Below are positions 51,047 through 60,556 of a DNA stretch of 64,000 bases, piece by piece (positions within the stretch are counted from its first letter, which is position 1; the number at the start of each line of letters is the position of its first letter). Under the pieces are notes generated by a model, which worked only from the letters and a program-made list of their open reading frames with translations, was not told the origin of the DNA and did not search any database. The position numbers were made by a program, and so were the translations under genes. The DNA is taken from positions 37,567 through 101,566 of the forward strand of contig CAYMAZ010000009.1 in the NCBI GenBank assembly GCA_964388575.1, given 5' to 3'. Source of the DNA: CAYMAZ01 sp964388575. Lineage in GTDB: Bacteria; Bacteroidota; Bacteroidia; Bacteroidales; DTU049.

Positions 51047-51811
51047 ATGAGCAAGCTTGTTCATTTCAGTTTGAAACTTTGCCTCATTTTGTTTCTGATC
51101 TCCGGAAATTCATGTCGCTCATATTACACAACAATTTCAACTGACGGATCAATTGCCGTTCTTGACAGCACAATGAATGAAGATGTTGCTGCACTTGCAG
51201 TCATTGAGCCTTACAAAAATTCCATAAACGTTGAAATGAGTGAAATTTTATGTTATTCTGAGGTTGCAATAACGAAAAATCAACCAGAAGGGTTACTGAA
51301 TAACTTTGTAAGTGACCTTGTATTATATATGTGTAATACATATCACAATAATACCAACAAAAGATATGATGTATCTGTTTTGAATAACGGAGGATTGAGA
51401 GCATCGCTTCCACAGGGTATTATTACTGTTGAAGATGTGTACAGTCTCATGCCTTTTGAAAACGAGACTGTTATTATAACCCTGACCGGATCAAACTTTC
51501 TTGAAATGGTTAACTACATCATTGCAAACGGAGGAGTTCCGTTTTCCGGAATGACCATTAAAAGCAAAGCACTTGTGGTTGATTCAATTTTAATCAACGG
51601 ACAACCATTTGATATAAATCGTCAATACACCGTTGTTACATCTGACTACCTTGCTTTTGGTGGTGATAAAATGACCTTTTTCGACAATCCTGTTCACATT
51701 CAGAATCTGGGTGTGTTGATCAGAAGTTTGATCATTGATTATTTAAAAGAAGTAAATGCACGTGAAGATTCTGTGCATCCAAAGCTTGACGGGAGGATTG
51801 TTTATGAATAG
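51047..51811 (+). CDS. 5'-nucleotidase C-terminal domain protein (lipoprotein)
   Basis: A 254-residue exported protein whose signal peptide ends in a lipobox-like SGNSC. The rest is the substrate-binding 5'-nucleotidase C-terminal domain alone: GLLNNFVSDLV, VSVLNNGGLRASLPQGIITVEDVYSLMPFENETVIITLTG, and FSGMTIKSK. It lacks the metallophosphatase domain, which is encoded by the next gene with an 8-base overlap. The two probably act as a non-covalent periplasmic nucleotidase. ATG 51047 is preferred over a TTG two codons upstream. Confidence 0.85.
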   Translation: MSKLVHFSLKLCLILFLISGNSCRSYYTTISTDGSIAVLDSTMNEDVAALAVIEPYKNSINVEMSEILCYSEVAITKNQPEGLLNNFVSDLVLYMCNTYHNNTNKRYDVSVLNNGGLRASLPQGIITVEDVYSLMPFENETVIITLTGSNFLEMVNYIIANGGVPFSGMTIKSKALVVDSILINGQPFDINRQYTVVTSDYLAFGGDKMTFFDNPVHIQNLGVLIRSLIIDYLKEVNAREDSVHPKLDGRIVYE

Positions 51812-52730
51812 GCGAACTTTCATAAAAACAATGATTGCAGGAGGTGCTCTGTTGAGCATCGGGAAAACAGCTCTTGCTGGAAGCATGACAAGAGGACTTA
51901 CCAAAATCACCATACTTCACACGAATGATACCCACAGTCAGATAGAACCTTTTTCACCTGATCATCACCGTTTTCCTGGGATGGGTGGTTTTGCAAGAAG
52001 AGCTGCCCTTATCAGATCAATCAGACAGCAGGAAAAAAATGTCTTTTTATTTGATGCGGGAGACATTTATCAGGGCACACCATATTTTAATTTTTTTAAA
52101 GGAGAGGTTGAAATCAAACTGATGAGCGAAATGGGTTACACAGCAGTCACTATCGGAAATCATGAGTTTGACAACGGACTTGAAGGCATTGCCAGGAACC
52201 TTCCTTTTGCAAACTTTCCATTCATAAGCAGTAATTATGATTTCAATGATACAATTTTGAAAAATAAAATTCACAAATACCAAATATATGAAGTTGAAAA
52301 CATAAAAATTGGTGTGTTTGGTCTTGGCATTGAGTTGAGTGGACTGGTAGCAAAGACAGGATATGGCAAAACAAAATATCTAAATCCGGTTGAAAAAGCA
52401 GCCGAATATGCATATTTTCTGAAAAAAAATAAACAGTGTGATCTTGTCATTTGCTTGTCACATCTTGGATATAGTTATCAGGATAATACGATCAGTGATG
52501 TCGCCCTTGCAAAACAATCAAAGAACATAGATGTTATTATCGGAGGACATACGCATACCACCCTTCGGAATGCTGTTGTATTTTCAAATTCTGACAGGCA
52601 AGAGGTTATCATTGGACAGGCAGGGTATGCAGGGGTTCATCTGGGAAGAATAGACCTATTTCTCAAAAAAAACACAGGGTTAAGATTTGCCGAAGGGTAT
52701 ACGTATAAAATTTTTAAAAAACAAGCATGA
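51804..52730 (+). CDS. 5'-nucleotidase catalytic (metallophosphatase) domain protein, Tat signal
   Basis: A 308-residue calcineurin-like metallophosphatase from ATG 51804, which overlaps the upstream stop by 8 bases. The N terminus MNRRTFIKTMIAGGALLS is a twin-arginine signal. Metal-site motifs are ILHTNDTHSQIEP, LFDAGDIYQGT, IGNHEFDNG, CLSHLG and IIGGHTHT, all in order. The C-terminal substrate domain of normal UshA-type enzymes is absent and lies in the preceding gene. It is expected to be exported folded. Confidence 0.9.
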   Translation: MNRRTFIKTMIAGGALLSIGKTALAGSMTRGLTKITILHTNDTHSQIEPFSPDHHRFPGMGGFARRAALIRSIRQQEKNVFLFDAGDIYQGTPYFNFFKGEVEIKLMSEMGYTAVTIGNHEFDNGLEGIARNLPFANFPFISSNYDFNDTILKNKIHKYQIYEVENIKIGVFGLGIELSGLVAKTGYGKTKYLNPVEKAAEYAYFLKKNKQCDLVICLSHLGYSYQDNTISDVALAKQSKNIDVIIGGHTHTTLRNAVVFSNSDRQEVIIGQAGYAGVHLGRIDLFLKKNTGLRFAEGYTYKIFKKQA

Positions 52731-52856
52731 AAAAGTTTTTTATTCAAAAAAATATAACAAATTTTGCAACCCCGTTTCTTATTTTTTTAAGAAAGTCTAT
52801 GCAGAATAATAAAAAACACTAAATTTACAAACTGAAGAAAAAAAACAAACAGCTTC

Positions 52857-54299
52857 ATGAAAGATATTCAAACCATATGGAACAACTGCCTTAAAATCAT
52901 CAGAGATAACATCAATGAGCATAGTTTCAGAACATGGTTTGAACCAATTAAGCCTGTAAAAGTTGACAATAACATTCTGACAATACAGGTCCCCAGTCCT
53001 TTCTACTATGAATGGCTCGAAGAACACTACATTGATCTGCTCAAAAAAACGATAAAAAAAGAACTTGGTGCCAATGGTCAGCTGGAATATAATATCATTA
53101 TGGACCGCAATCACGGAAACAACGAACCATTGGAAATGAAATTACCTTCAACCAACAAGAAAGCATTGAAAAATACCCCTGTATCAATTCCAATCGACAT
53201 TAACAAAGGCAAGTCCAAAGATATTCCCAACCCTTTTGCTATTCCCGGATTGAAAAAAATCAATATCAATCCGCAGCTTGTTGAAACATTTTCATTTGAT
53301 AATTTCATTGAGGGAGACTGTAACCGGCTTGCAAGATCTGCCGGATTTGCGGTTGCAAACAACCCCGGAAAAACAGCATTTAATCCGCTGCTTATCTATT
53401 CATCTACAGGACTTGGGAAAACTCATCTTGCTCATGCCATTGGCATTCAGACAAAAAATCTTCATCCTGAAAAAACTGTCCTCTATGTGCAAACCGAGCA
53501 GTTTATTAATCAGTTTATTGATGCTGTAAAAAACAACAGCATGAATGACTTTGTTCATTTTTATCAAATGATTGACATGCTGATCATGGATGATATTCAT
53601 TCATTATCCAATAAACTGAAAACACAGGATGTGTTCTTCCATATTTTCAACCATTTACATCAAAAAGGAAATCAACTTATAATCACATCTGATAAACCTC
53701 CTGTTGAATTTCAGGGAATTGAACCACGGCTTCTGTCAAGATTTAAATGGGGGCTGGCTGCTGATTTACAACAACCTGATCTGGAGACAAGAATTGCGAT
53801 TATTGAGAAGAAGCTTTACAATAACGGGGCTACTATGCCACAGGAAGTTATTGAGCATCTGGCATACAGCATCTCAACAAATGTCAGGGAGCTGGAAGGA
53901 GCATTGATTTCATTGCTGGCGCAAAGTTCTCTCAATAAAAAAGAGATTACAATTGACCTGGCTAGAAAAATGATTGAAAAATTTGTAAAAAATACAACCA
54001 GGGAAGTTACAATTGATTATATCCAGAAAGTTGTTGCAGATTATTTCAACATCACTGTTGATCATCTTCTTTCAAAATCAAGAAAACGTGAAGTTGTTCA
54101 GGCGCGACAGATTGCAATGTATTTTTCAAAAAAGCTAACAAAACAATCGCTTGCATCCATCGGACTCCAAACAGGAAGCAAAGACCATGCAACCGTCCTG
54201 CATGCGTGTAAAACAGTGAATGATCTGATGGAAACAGATAAACAGTTTAAGAAATACGTGTCTGAAATCGACAAAAAGATAAAATTTTATACCCCCTGA
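52857..54299 (+). CDS. dnaA: Chromosomal replication initiator DnaA
   Basis: A 480-residue initiator. Domain I (TIWNNCLKIIRDNINEHSFRTWF) is followed by a linker, then AAA+ domain III with Walker B LIMDDIHSLSNK, RLLSRFKWGLAADLQQPDLETR and NVRELEGALISLLA. The DNA-binding domain IV has LLSKSRKREVVQARQIAMY and KDHATVLHAC. The Walker A reads YSSTGLGKTH, where most bacterial DnaA have Gly at the first P-loop position. No dnaN or obvious DnaA-box cluster is adjacent, so the origin cannot be placed here. Confidence 0.94.
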   Translation: MKDIQTIWNNCLKIIRDNINEHSFRTWFEPIKPVKVDNNILTIQVPSPFYYEWLEEHYIDLLKKTIKKELGANGQLEYNIIMDRNHGNNEPLEMKLPSTNKKALKNTPVSIPIDINKGKSKDIPNPFAIPGLKKININPQLVETFSFDNFIEGDCNRLARSAGFAVANNPGKTAFNPLLIYSSTGLGKTHLAHAIGIQTKNLHPEKTVLYVQTEQFINQFIDAVKNNSMNDFVHFYQMIDMLIMDDIHSLSNKLKTQDVFFHIFNHLHQKGNQLIITSDKPPVEFQGIEPRLLSRFKWGLAADLQQPDLETRIAIIEKKLYNNGATMPQEVIEHLAYSISTNVRELEGALISLLAQSSLNKKEITIDLARKMIEKFVKNTTREVTIDYIQKVVADYFNITVDHLLSKSRKREVVQARQIAMYFSKKLTKQSLASIGLQTGSKDHATVLHACKTVNDLMETDKQFKKYVSEIDKKIKFYTP

Positions 54300-54420
54300 T
54301 CATCGGAAATTCTAAAACATCTGATGTCATTTTTAACTCTGTAAGAACAGTGTTTTAATTTATTTGTGGTATTTTTTCACAAATTTTACTTTCAGAAAGC
54401 CTGATATTCAATTTAATTTA

Positions 54421-54428
54421 TATATTTG
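54421..54428 (+). promoter_or_regulatory. -7 promoter element of the SNF2 helicase gene
   Basis: TATATTTG, an exact match, 48 bases before the ATG at 54477. No -33 seen. Confidence 0.45.
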
Positions 54429-54476
54429 CCGGTTTGAAGCAACTCCATTAAAAATCTGTCCTCGTATTTCATAAAA

Positions 54477-57428
54477 ATGAACACCAACTTCAGAATCATT
54501 TTTTCACTTGTATCTCATCCTGCATTCGGATATATCATTGAGGCATACAGAATAAAACTGCTTGATAGCGGACAGTGGAGTGTTGAAATAAAAAAAATCA
54601 TTGATTTTTCATCTCAGTATCTCAACTTTGAATTGAACGACGTTGAAAAAGATTTGCTTGTAATGACGCAAAAATTCAGAGAAGAGCAGATTCATAATCA
54701 GTTTAATTTACTGAAAGGAAAGAAAAAATGTAGCAACAATACCTATTTTAGTGATCAGATTTTAGCCAAAGAAATCATTCCCCATATTTCCAGAAACACG
54801 GTACTCATCCTGGAAAAAATTATTGACAACCAGATGTCGCTCTATTTCCGCAAGGAAAATAATGGTATCATTGGAGAAGAACCATTGAAATTAGAATCAG
54901 AATGTGCTGAACCACGGTTTTCATTTCAGCTTACTGATGCAGACTTCAGATATTCATTGTCCATATTTCACAATAACAATCAGATTTCTCTATCTGATGC
55001 AGTTATCATCACCCGAACCCCCTGCTATATTAAAGCAGAGAATTCTGTTTATCATATTCCCGGAGATTTTGACGGACAACTCCTTAAACCTTTTCTGAAT
55101 AATGAAACCATACTTATCCCAAAGAAAAAAGTTAATGAGTACCTTCAAGCTTTTGTAAGCAAAATCATAAAAAAATATCGTGCAGAGGTCAGCGGATTTG
55201 AAGTAAATGAAATTTATCCTGATCTGAAGCCTTCGATTCATTTGTCACGGCTATCAAGAAAAAATCCTGTGATAGAGCTTCTGTTCAATTATGATACTGA
55301 AACTTTTAGCTCATATGCTTCACAGGAGTTCACCCTAAAACTTAGTTCGGGCAAAAAAGGTGTTTCATTTACCAAAGTGTTCCGCAATAAAGATGCTGAG
55401 AAACAAATTATACAACAAATGGAGTCTATTGGATTTCATATGCTTTATCCCGGAATATTCACATGCAAACAGTGTGTTCAGGGGGAGCAGACTGTGACGG
55501 TAAGGCAATTGATTCTTGAAATCTCCAAAAAAACAGAGTCATTAAAAATGTTGGGAATTGTTCCGGTCATCACATCCGACAGCAAAAAATATTTCTTTGA
55601 CGTACCGGTTATTTCAACATCAATATCAAATAAGAATGACTGGTTTGACCTTCAGATGAGTGTTCGTTTTAACGGATTTACAATTCCTTTCCAAAAAATT
55701 ATTCCCAACATTATCAAGGATGAACCAGAATTTTCACTCCCTGACGGATCCATCGCTATTTTGCCTGACGAATGGTTCAGTAAATTCAAGGATATTTCTG
55801 TTTTAACCAAGCAACATGAAACAGTGTTGAAATTTCACAAATCACAAATACATCTGATCGATTCTCTAAACATTCCTGATCAAAATCTCATTTCCGAGAA
55901 GCTCAGACTACTCATAGACAGATCCATTCCAAAAAAAGAAACACCTGAAGTGCTCCATGCAAGCTTAAGAGACTATCAGCAAAAGGGATTTGAATGGTTA
56001 TCCCACATGCACGATTGCGGTTTGGGTGGCTGTCTTGCTGATGACATGGGTCTTGGAAAAACTATTCAAATTCTGACGTATTTTCTATGGGTAAAAAACG
56101 TCCTTTCTTCCTGTAACGGTCATCCAATTGACATTTCGGATCAACAAAAAAGACAACTCAGCTTGTTTGAAGGTTCCGGTGACAGAAGATGCGCCCACAC
56201 CCACCTGATCGTTGCTCCATTATCTCTTTTACACAACTGGCAAAAGGAAATTGAAAAATTTGCTCCTTCACTGTTATCAATTCTATACACCGGTTCTGAC
56301 AGGTACAGATTGTATCATGATTTTCACTATGCTGATGTTGTCTTAACATCATACGGCATTGTCAGAAATGATTCTGATATTCTGAAGCACTTTGATTTTC
56401 ATACCATTGTGCTTGACGAAAGTCAGTTTATTAAAAATCCTGATTCAAAAAGTTATGATGCTTTGCTAACGTTAAACTCAAAACAGCGGTTTGTTTTAAC
56501 AGGAACACCTATTGAAAACAGTTTAACAGATATCTGGACACAAATGAATTTTTTGAATCCGAATATGCTTGGTTCGCTTAAAACATTCAAAGACACATAT
56601 GTCGTTCCTGTTGAAAAGAACAATGACGAAGAAACATCTCGGAGGATTCAGAAACTGATTGGGACATTTATACTCAGGCGCACAAAAAAAGAGGTCACAC
56701 CAGAGTTGCCCGAATTGACAGAGAAGATATGCTATTGCAATATGAGTGATGATCAGAAAAAACTATACGAACAGAAAAAAAGCGAAATCAGAAATTACCT
56801 CATAGAAAATGCGGGAACTGTTCAAAAAAACAGAAAAAACATAATTGTGTTGTCAGGACTGATGAAGCTGAGATTGATCGCCAATCACCCAAAACTCATT
56901 GATCCTGAATACACAGGCTTATCAGGGAAGTATGAAGAGATTTGTCAGCATATTGAAAAAGTTATTTCTGAAGGGCATAAGTGCATTATTTTTTCACAGT
57001 TTATAAAGCATCTGAATCTGATACAACATTATTTATGTGATAGAAACATCAAATATGAAGTTTTAACCGGACAAACATCTCAGGCTGACAGGCAAAGGAA
57101 CATCAATAATTTTATGGACAGAACAGATATCCGGTTATTTTTGATGACTTTAAAAGCAGGAGGTGTTGGGTTAAATCTAACTGAAGCAGATTACGTTTTT
57201 GTACTTGATCCATGGTGGAATCCGGCATCAGAATTACAGGCCATAAACCGGACACACAGAATTGGTCAGGACAAAAAAATATTTGCATACAGATTTATTT
57301 CAGTTGAGACGATTGAGGAAAAAATCATGCTACTGCAAAAGAAAAAATCAGCCTTGTTTCAAAACTTCATCCATGCTTCTTCTCTTGGAAAACTCAATGA
57401 CAAAGAATTGCTGACATTATTTGAATAG
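54477..57428 (+). CDS. SNF2-family DEAD/DEAH-box helicase
   Basis: A 983-residue Swi2/Snf2-type ATPase. The roughly 480-residue N-terminal part is helicase-associated and poorly conserved. The SNF2 core starts near LHASLRDYQQKGFEWL, with Walker A ADDMGLGKTIQ, DESQ as motif II (VLDESQFIKNP), LTGTPIENSLTDIW, and the C-terminal helicase domain with GGVGLNLTEADYVFVLDPWWNPASE and RIGQ. DNA or nucleoprotein translocase; the exact role is unknown. It is a stand-alone gene downstream of dnaA. Confidence 0.92.
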   Translation: MNTNFRIIFSLVSHPAFGYIIEAYRIKLLDSGQWSVEIKKIIDFSSQYLNFELNDVEKDLLVMTQKFREEQIHNQFNLLKGKKKCSNNTYFSDQILAKEIIPHISRNTVLILEKIIDNQMSLYFRKENNGIIGEEPLKLESECAEPRFSFQLTDADFRYSLSIFHNNNQISLSDAVIITRTPCYIKAENSVYHIPGDFDGQLLKPFLNNETILIPKKKVNEYLQAFVSKIIKKYRAEVSGFEVNEIYPDLKPSIHLSRLSRKNPVIELLFNYDTETFSSYASQEFTLKLSSGKKGVSFTKVFRNKDAEKQIIQQMESIGFHMLYPGIFTCKQCVQGEQTVTVRQLILEISKKTESLKMLGIVPVITSDSKKYFFDVPVISTSISNKNDWFDLQMSVRFNGFTIPFQKIIPNIIKDEPEFSLPDGSIAILPDEWFSKFKDISVLTKQHETVLKFHKSQIHLIDSLNIPDQNLISEKLRLLIDRSIPKKETPEVLHASLRDYQQKGFEWLSHMHDCGLGGCLADDMGLGKTIQILTYFLWVKNVLSSCNGHPIDISDQQKRQLSLFEGSGDRRCAHTHLIVAPLSLLHNWQKEIEKFAPSLLSILYTGSDRYRLYHDFHYADVVLTSYGIVRNDSDILKHFDFHTIVLDESQFIKNPDSKSYDALLTLNSKQRFVLTGTPIENSLTDIWTQMNFLNPNMLGSLKTFKDTYVVPVEKNNDEETSRRIQKLIGTFILRRTKKEVTPELPELTEKICYCNMSDDQKKLYEQKKSEIRNYLIENAGTVQKNRKNIIVLSGLMKLRLIANHPKLIDPEYTGLSGKYEEICQHIEKVISEGHKCIIFSQFIKHLNLIQHYLCDRNIKYEVLTGQTSQADRQRNINNFMDRTDIRLFLMTLKAGGVGLNLTEADYVFVLDPWWNPASELQAINRTHRIGQDKKIFAYRFISVETIEEKIMLLQKKKSALFQNFIHASSLGKLNDKELLTLFE

Positions 57429-57506
57429 ACCATCCGTACAGCAGAAATTATACTCCTTCAGAGTGTCTTTCAATCATACAAAAGACTTCAGAGGGTGAAA
57501 AATTTC

Positions 57507-57514
57507 TATCTTTG
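57507..57514 (+). promoter_or_regulatory. -7 promoter element of the PfkB kinase gene
   Basis: TATCTTTG, 24 bases before the ATG at 57538. Confidence 0.55.
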
Positions 57515-57537
57515 CAAAAATTAATTGAAACAAAGAT

Positions 57538-58512
57538 ATGAGAATACTGGGGATCGGCAATGCACTTGTTGACATCATGGTGAGTTTGCCTGACGATGAG
57601 TTTCTGATGCAGCATCAGTTGCCTCGCGGAAGCATGCAGCTGGTAAATAAAGACGTTTCAGATCAAATTTTTCGGGCAACATCAGGATTTCCAACCCGAG
57701 TAACAAGTGGTGGTTCAGCGGCCAACACCATTAACGGACTTGCCCGAATGGGCGTTACAACAGGTTTTATTGGACGGCTTGGAAAAGACGATCCGGGGCA
57801 ACAATTTATAAGTGATTTTCATAAAAACAAAGTGTACCCACATATCAGTTACTCGGACACTCAATCAGGTAAGGCCATTGCTCTGGTAAGCCCTGACGGG
57901 GAGAGAACTTTTGCCACCTATCTCGGGGCTGCAGTAGAACTTGGACCTTCAGACATATCAGACAAGGTAATGAACTATTATGATCTGTTACACATTGAGG
58001 GATATCTGCTTCAAAACTACGAACTCATTGAAAAAGCCATACACACAGCTATTACTAACAATGTTAGGATATCGTTGGATCTCGCAAGTTATAATGTTGT
58101 TGAAGAACACATTGATTTTCTGAAAAAACTGATTCCCGGAAATGTTCATATTTTATTTGCTAACGAAGAAGAGGCATTCGCTTTGACAGGAGAACAACCA
58201 GACTTTGCACTGAAGATCATGTCTGAAATGGCACCCATCAGTATCCTGAAAACAGGAGCAAGCGGTTCAATGATTCACGACAGACAAGAGATTACGCATA
58301 TCAATGCACTCGCTTCAGAATGCAAAGACACAACAGGAGCAGGTGATTTGTATGCTGCAGGATTTCTGTATGGTCTGATATCTGGGAAAAGCATGGATGT
58401 TTGCGGTAGTTATGGTTCAATTCTTGCTGGTCATGTCATTCGTGTCATCGGTGCAAAAATACATGAAGATCATTGGGAACCGATTATTCAGTCCCTCGAC
58501 TCAGAAAAATAA
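57538..58512 (+). CDS. PfkB-family kinase, adenosine-kinase-like
   Basis: A 324-residue ribokinase-fold sugar/nucleoside kinase. It has the first PfkB signature region (GGSAANTINGLARMG), LGKDDPGQQF, and the second signature with the catalytic Asp in DTTGAGDLYAAGFLYG. The pattern PRGSMQLV and SGKAIALVSPDGERTFATYLGAA is like bacterial adenosine kinases. The substrate is inferred and could also be another nucleoside or sugar. It is followed after 33 bases by a small SPOR-domain gene that has its own -7 box. Confidence 0.87.
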   Translation: MRILGIGNALVDIMVSLPDDEFLMQHQLPRGSMQLVNKDVSDQIFRATSGFPTRVTSGGSAANTINGLARMGVTTGFIGRLGKDDPGQQFISDFHKNKVYPHISYSDTQSGKAIALVSPDGERTFATYLGAAVELGPSDISDKVMNYYDLLHIEGYLLQNYELIEKAIHTAITNNVRISLDLASYNVVEEHIDFLKKLIPGNVHILFANEEEAFALTGEQPDFALKIMSEMAPISILKTGASGSMIHDRQEITHINALASECKDTTGAGDLYAAGFLYGLISGKSMDVCGSYGSILAGHVIRVIGAKIHEDHWEPIIQSLDSEK

Positions 58513-58519
58513 AAAACAG

Positions 58520-58527
58520 TATTTTTG
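58520..58527 (+). promoter_or_regulatory. -7 promoter element of the SPOR protein gene
   Basis: TATTTTTG, 18 bases before the ATG at 58546. It overlaps an in-frame TTG at 58525, so the ATG is the likely start. Confidence 0.45.
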
Positions 58528-58545
58528 AAAATAAAATCAGATTCT

Positions 58546-58956
58546 ATGGATCATATCAGACAGATTTTTTTAGCGGGTGTGTTGTTCTTTAGTGTAATGA
58601 TTGCATTTTCACAATCTGAAAACATTACGATTACGAATGAGAAGGGAATTGAGGAGCTTTTGCAAAAACACCTTCAATATAATGAAGTAATGAAAACGGA
58701 TCATGGATATCGTTTACAAATTTTTTCCGGTTCGGGCAATTTTTCTAAAAGCAATGCCATCAGTGAACGATCCCGATTTATGGGGAGATATCCTTCAACC
58801 ACAGCATACGTAATTTTTAACACGCCCTATTACATTGTGCGTGTTGGCAATTATCGTACTCGGCTGGAGGCTGAAGCCTTCAGGCAGCACATTCTGGAAG
58901 TCTATCCAGAAGCATATGTTGTTCGTGATGACATTGAATTATCTCCAGCAGATTGA
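58546..58956 (+). CDS. SPOR-domain secreted protein
   Basis: A 136-residue exported protein. The signal segment (IFLAGVLFFSVMIAFSQ) is followed by a short linker and a C-terminal SPOR domain from about residue 52 (HGYRLQIFSGSGNFSKSNAISE) through YYIVRVGNYRTRLEAEAFRQHIL. SPOR domains bind denuded peptidoglycan at division sites. The protein is probably periplasmic. It is much shorter than FtsN and has no TM anchor beyond the signal. Confidence 0.85.
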   Translation: MDHIRQIFLAGVLFFSVMIAFSQSENITITNEKGIEELLQKHLQYNEVMKTDHGYRLQIFSGSGNFSKSNAISERSRFMGRYPSTTAYVIFNTPYYIVRVGNYRTRLEAEAFRQHILEVYPEAYVVRDDIELSPAD

Positions 58957-58983
58957 CACATTGACGGGTATTCATTTTTTAAG

Positions 58984-58991
58984 TAAATTTG
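58984..58991 (+). promoter_or_regulatory. -7 promoter element of the cysC-cysD-cysN operon
   Basis: TAAATTTG, 22 bases before the cysC ATG at 59014. Confidence 0.5.
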
Positions 58992-59013
58992 CAAAAATTT
59001 TCAGCATCAATCA

Positions 59014-59658
59014 ATGGTCAAACGAATTAACTATCGGAGAGATAAATCTCTCTGGACTGACTTTAACAACTTTATCAGACGAAACAGAAGAAGATTCCTT
59101 GTCAAGCAAAGGCCTGTTGTGATCTGGTTAACCGGATTATCCGGAGCCGGCAAAACAACAATTGCAGAAGCACTTGATGACATGATCCTGAAAAAGGGAT
59201 ATTTTACAAAACATTTTGACGGCGATGAGATCAGAAAGGGAATCAATAGTGACCTGACTTATTCTGATGAAGACAGACATGAAAATATTAGAAGGATTGC
59301 AGAAATTTCAAAACTTTTTTTAGACAGCGGATTGATTGTCATTTGCAGTTTTATCAGTCCCACCAGTGAAATGCGTAGAATGGCCCGATCCATAATAGGA
59401 GACAAAAGGTTTATTGAAGTATATATCAATGCTCCTATTGAAGTTTGTGAACAAAGAGATCCCAAAGGCTTATATAAAATGGCCAGAGCAGGTCTCCTGA
59501 AACAATTTACAGGAATAGACTCACCCTATGAACCACCAGAAAAACCTGATGTTGAAATTCGCACTGATTTGTGGGATATTCCTTCATCAGTAAAATATTT
59601 ACAAAGAAAAGTATTACCAAAAATTAAATTTCGACAGACATGGTTTCATCTAAAATAA
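59014..59658 (+). CDS. cysC: Adenylyl-sulfate (APS) kinase
   Basis: A 214-residue kinase that phosphorylates APS to PAPS. P-loop GLSGAGKT is at residues 41-48, with FDGDEIRKGIN and the phosphoserine region ICSFISPTSEMRRMAR, then the lid region DPKGLYKMARAG and IDSPYEPPEKPDV. It is separate rather than fused to CysN. It overlaps cysD by 19 bases, so the operon order is C-D-N. Confidence 0.95.
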   Translation: MVKRINYRRDKSLWTDFNNFIRRNRRRFLVKQRPVVIWLTGLSGAGKTTIAEALDDMILKKGYFTKHFDGDEIRKGINSDLTYSDEDRHENIRRIAEISKLFLDSGLIVICSFISPTSEMRRMARSIIGDKRFIEVYINAPIEVCEQRDPKGLYKMARAGLLKQFTGIDSPYEPPEKPDVEIRTDLWDIPSSVKYLQRKVLPKIKFRQTWFHLK

Positions 59659-60545
59659 ATCATCTGAGAGAACTCGAAGCTGAATCCATATTCATCATGC
59701 GCGAAGTAGCAGCTCAGTTTGAACGTCCTGCTCTGCTTTTTTCAGGGGGCAAAGACAGCATTGTAATGGTTCATCTGGCTGTTAAGGCATTCTGGCCTGC
59801 AAAAATTCCATTTCCACTGGTTCACATAGATACAGGGCATAATTTTGAAGAAACAATCACATACAGAGACAGTCTGGTAGAAAAAATCGGAGCAAAATTA
59901 ATTGTAGGCTCTGTACAGGAGTCTATTGATAAAGGAAGAACTTCGGAAGAAAAGGGAATCGGTGCAAGTAGAAATGTATTACAGACAGTAACTCTCCTTG
60001 ATACCATTGAAGAGCATAAATTTGATTGTGCTTTGGGAGGTGCGCGTCGAGACGAAGAAAAGGCACGTGCAAAAGAACGTTTTTTTTCACACAGAGATGA
60101 ATTCGGGCAATGGGATCCTAAAAATCAGCGTCCGGAATTGTGGAATTTATTCAACGGCAAAAAAAGAATGGGTGAGCATTTCAGGGTTTTTCCACTGAGT
60201 AACTGGACGGAACTTGATGTCTGGATGTACATTTCTCTTGAAGAAATTGAAATGCCATCACTTTACTTCACTCATGAAAGAGAAGTATTTTTCAGAGACG
60301 GTATCTGGATGGCAGTTGCTGATTGCATGCCTATGAAAGACTCTGAAACCAAAGAAAAAAGGAAAGTACGATGTCGCACAATAGGTGACATTACATGCAC
60401 CGGGGTCACTTTATCTGAAGCAAAAAATGTCGAAGACATTATTGCTGAAGTGGCCGCATCCCGTATTACTGAACGGGGCGGGAGAGCAGATGACAAGCGC
60501 TCTGAGGCTGCCATGGAAGACAGAAAAAAAGAAGGTTATTTTTAA
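59640..60545 (+). CDS. cysD: Sulfate adenylyltransferase subunit 2
   Basis: The 301-residue catalytic subunit of ATP sulfurylase. PP-loop SGGKDS lies at residues 35-40, followed by HIDTGHNFEETI, GGARRDEEKARAKER, and the C-terminal RISERGGR-like RITERGGRADDKRSEAAME with KKEGYF. It adenylates sulfate together with CysN, which follows after 11 bases. Its start is inside the end of cysC. Confidence 0.96.
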   Translation: MVSSKINHLRELEAESIFIMREVAAQFERPALLFSGGKDSIVMVHLAVKAFWPAKIPFPLVHIDTGHNFEETITYRDSLVEKIGAKLIVGSVQESIDKGRTSEEKGIGASRNVLQTVTLLDTIEEHKFDCALGGARRDEEKARAKERFFSHRDEFGQWDPKNQRPELWNLFNGKKRMGEHFRVFPLSNWTELDVWMYISLEEIEMPSLYFTHEREVFFRDGIWMAVADCMPMKDSETKEKRKVRCRTIGDITCTGVTLSEAKNVEDIIAEVAASRITERGGRADDKRSEAAMEDRKKEGYF

Positions 60546-60556
60546 ATTATAACATT

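Noticed and set aside
52780..52800. TTTCTTA/TAAGAAA palindrome upstream of dnaA as an origin element or terminator
   Set aside because: Short AT-only stem with no T tract and no DnaA boxes beside it.
54362..54384. Hairpin ATTTGTG/CACAAAT after dnaA as a terminator
   Set aside because: The 7-bp AT-rich stem has no good T tract; such stems arise often by chance in AT-rich spacers.
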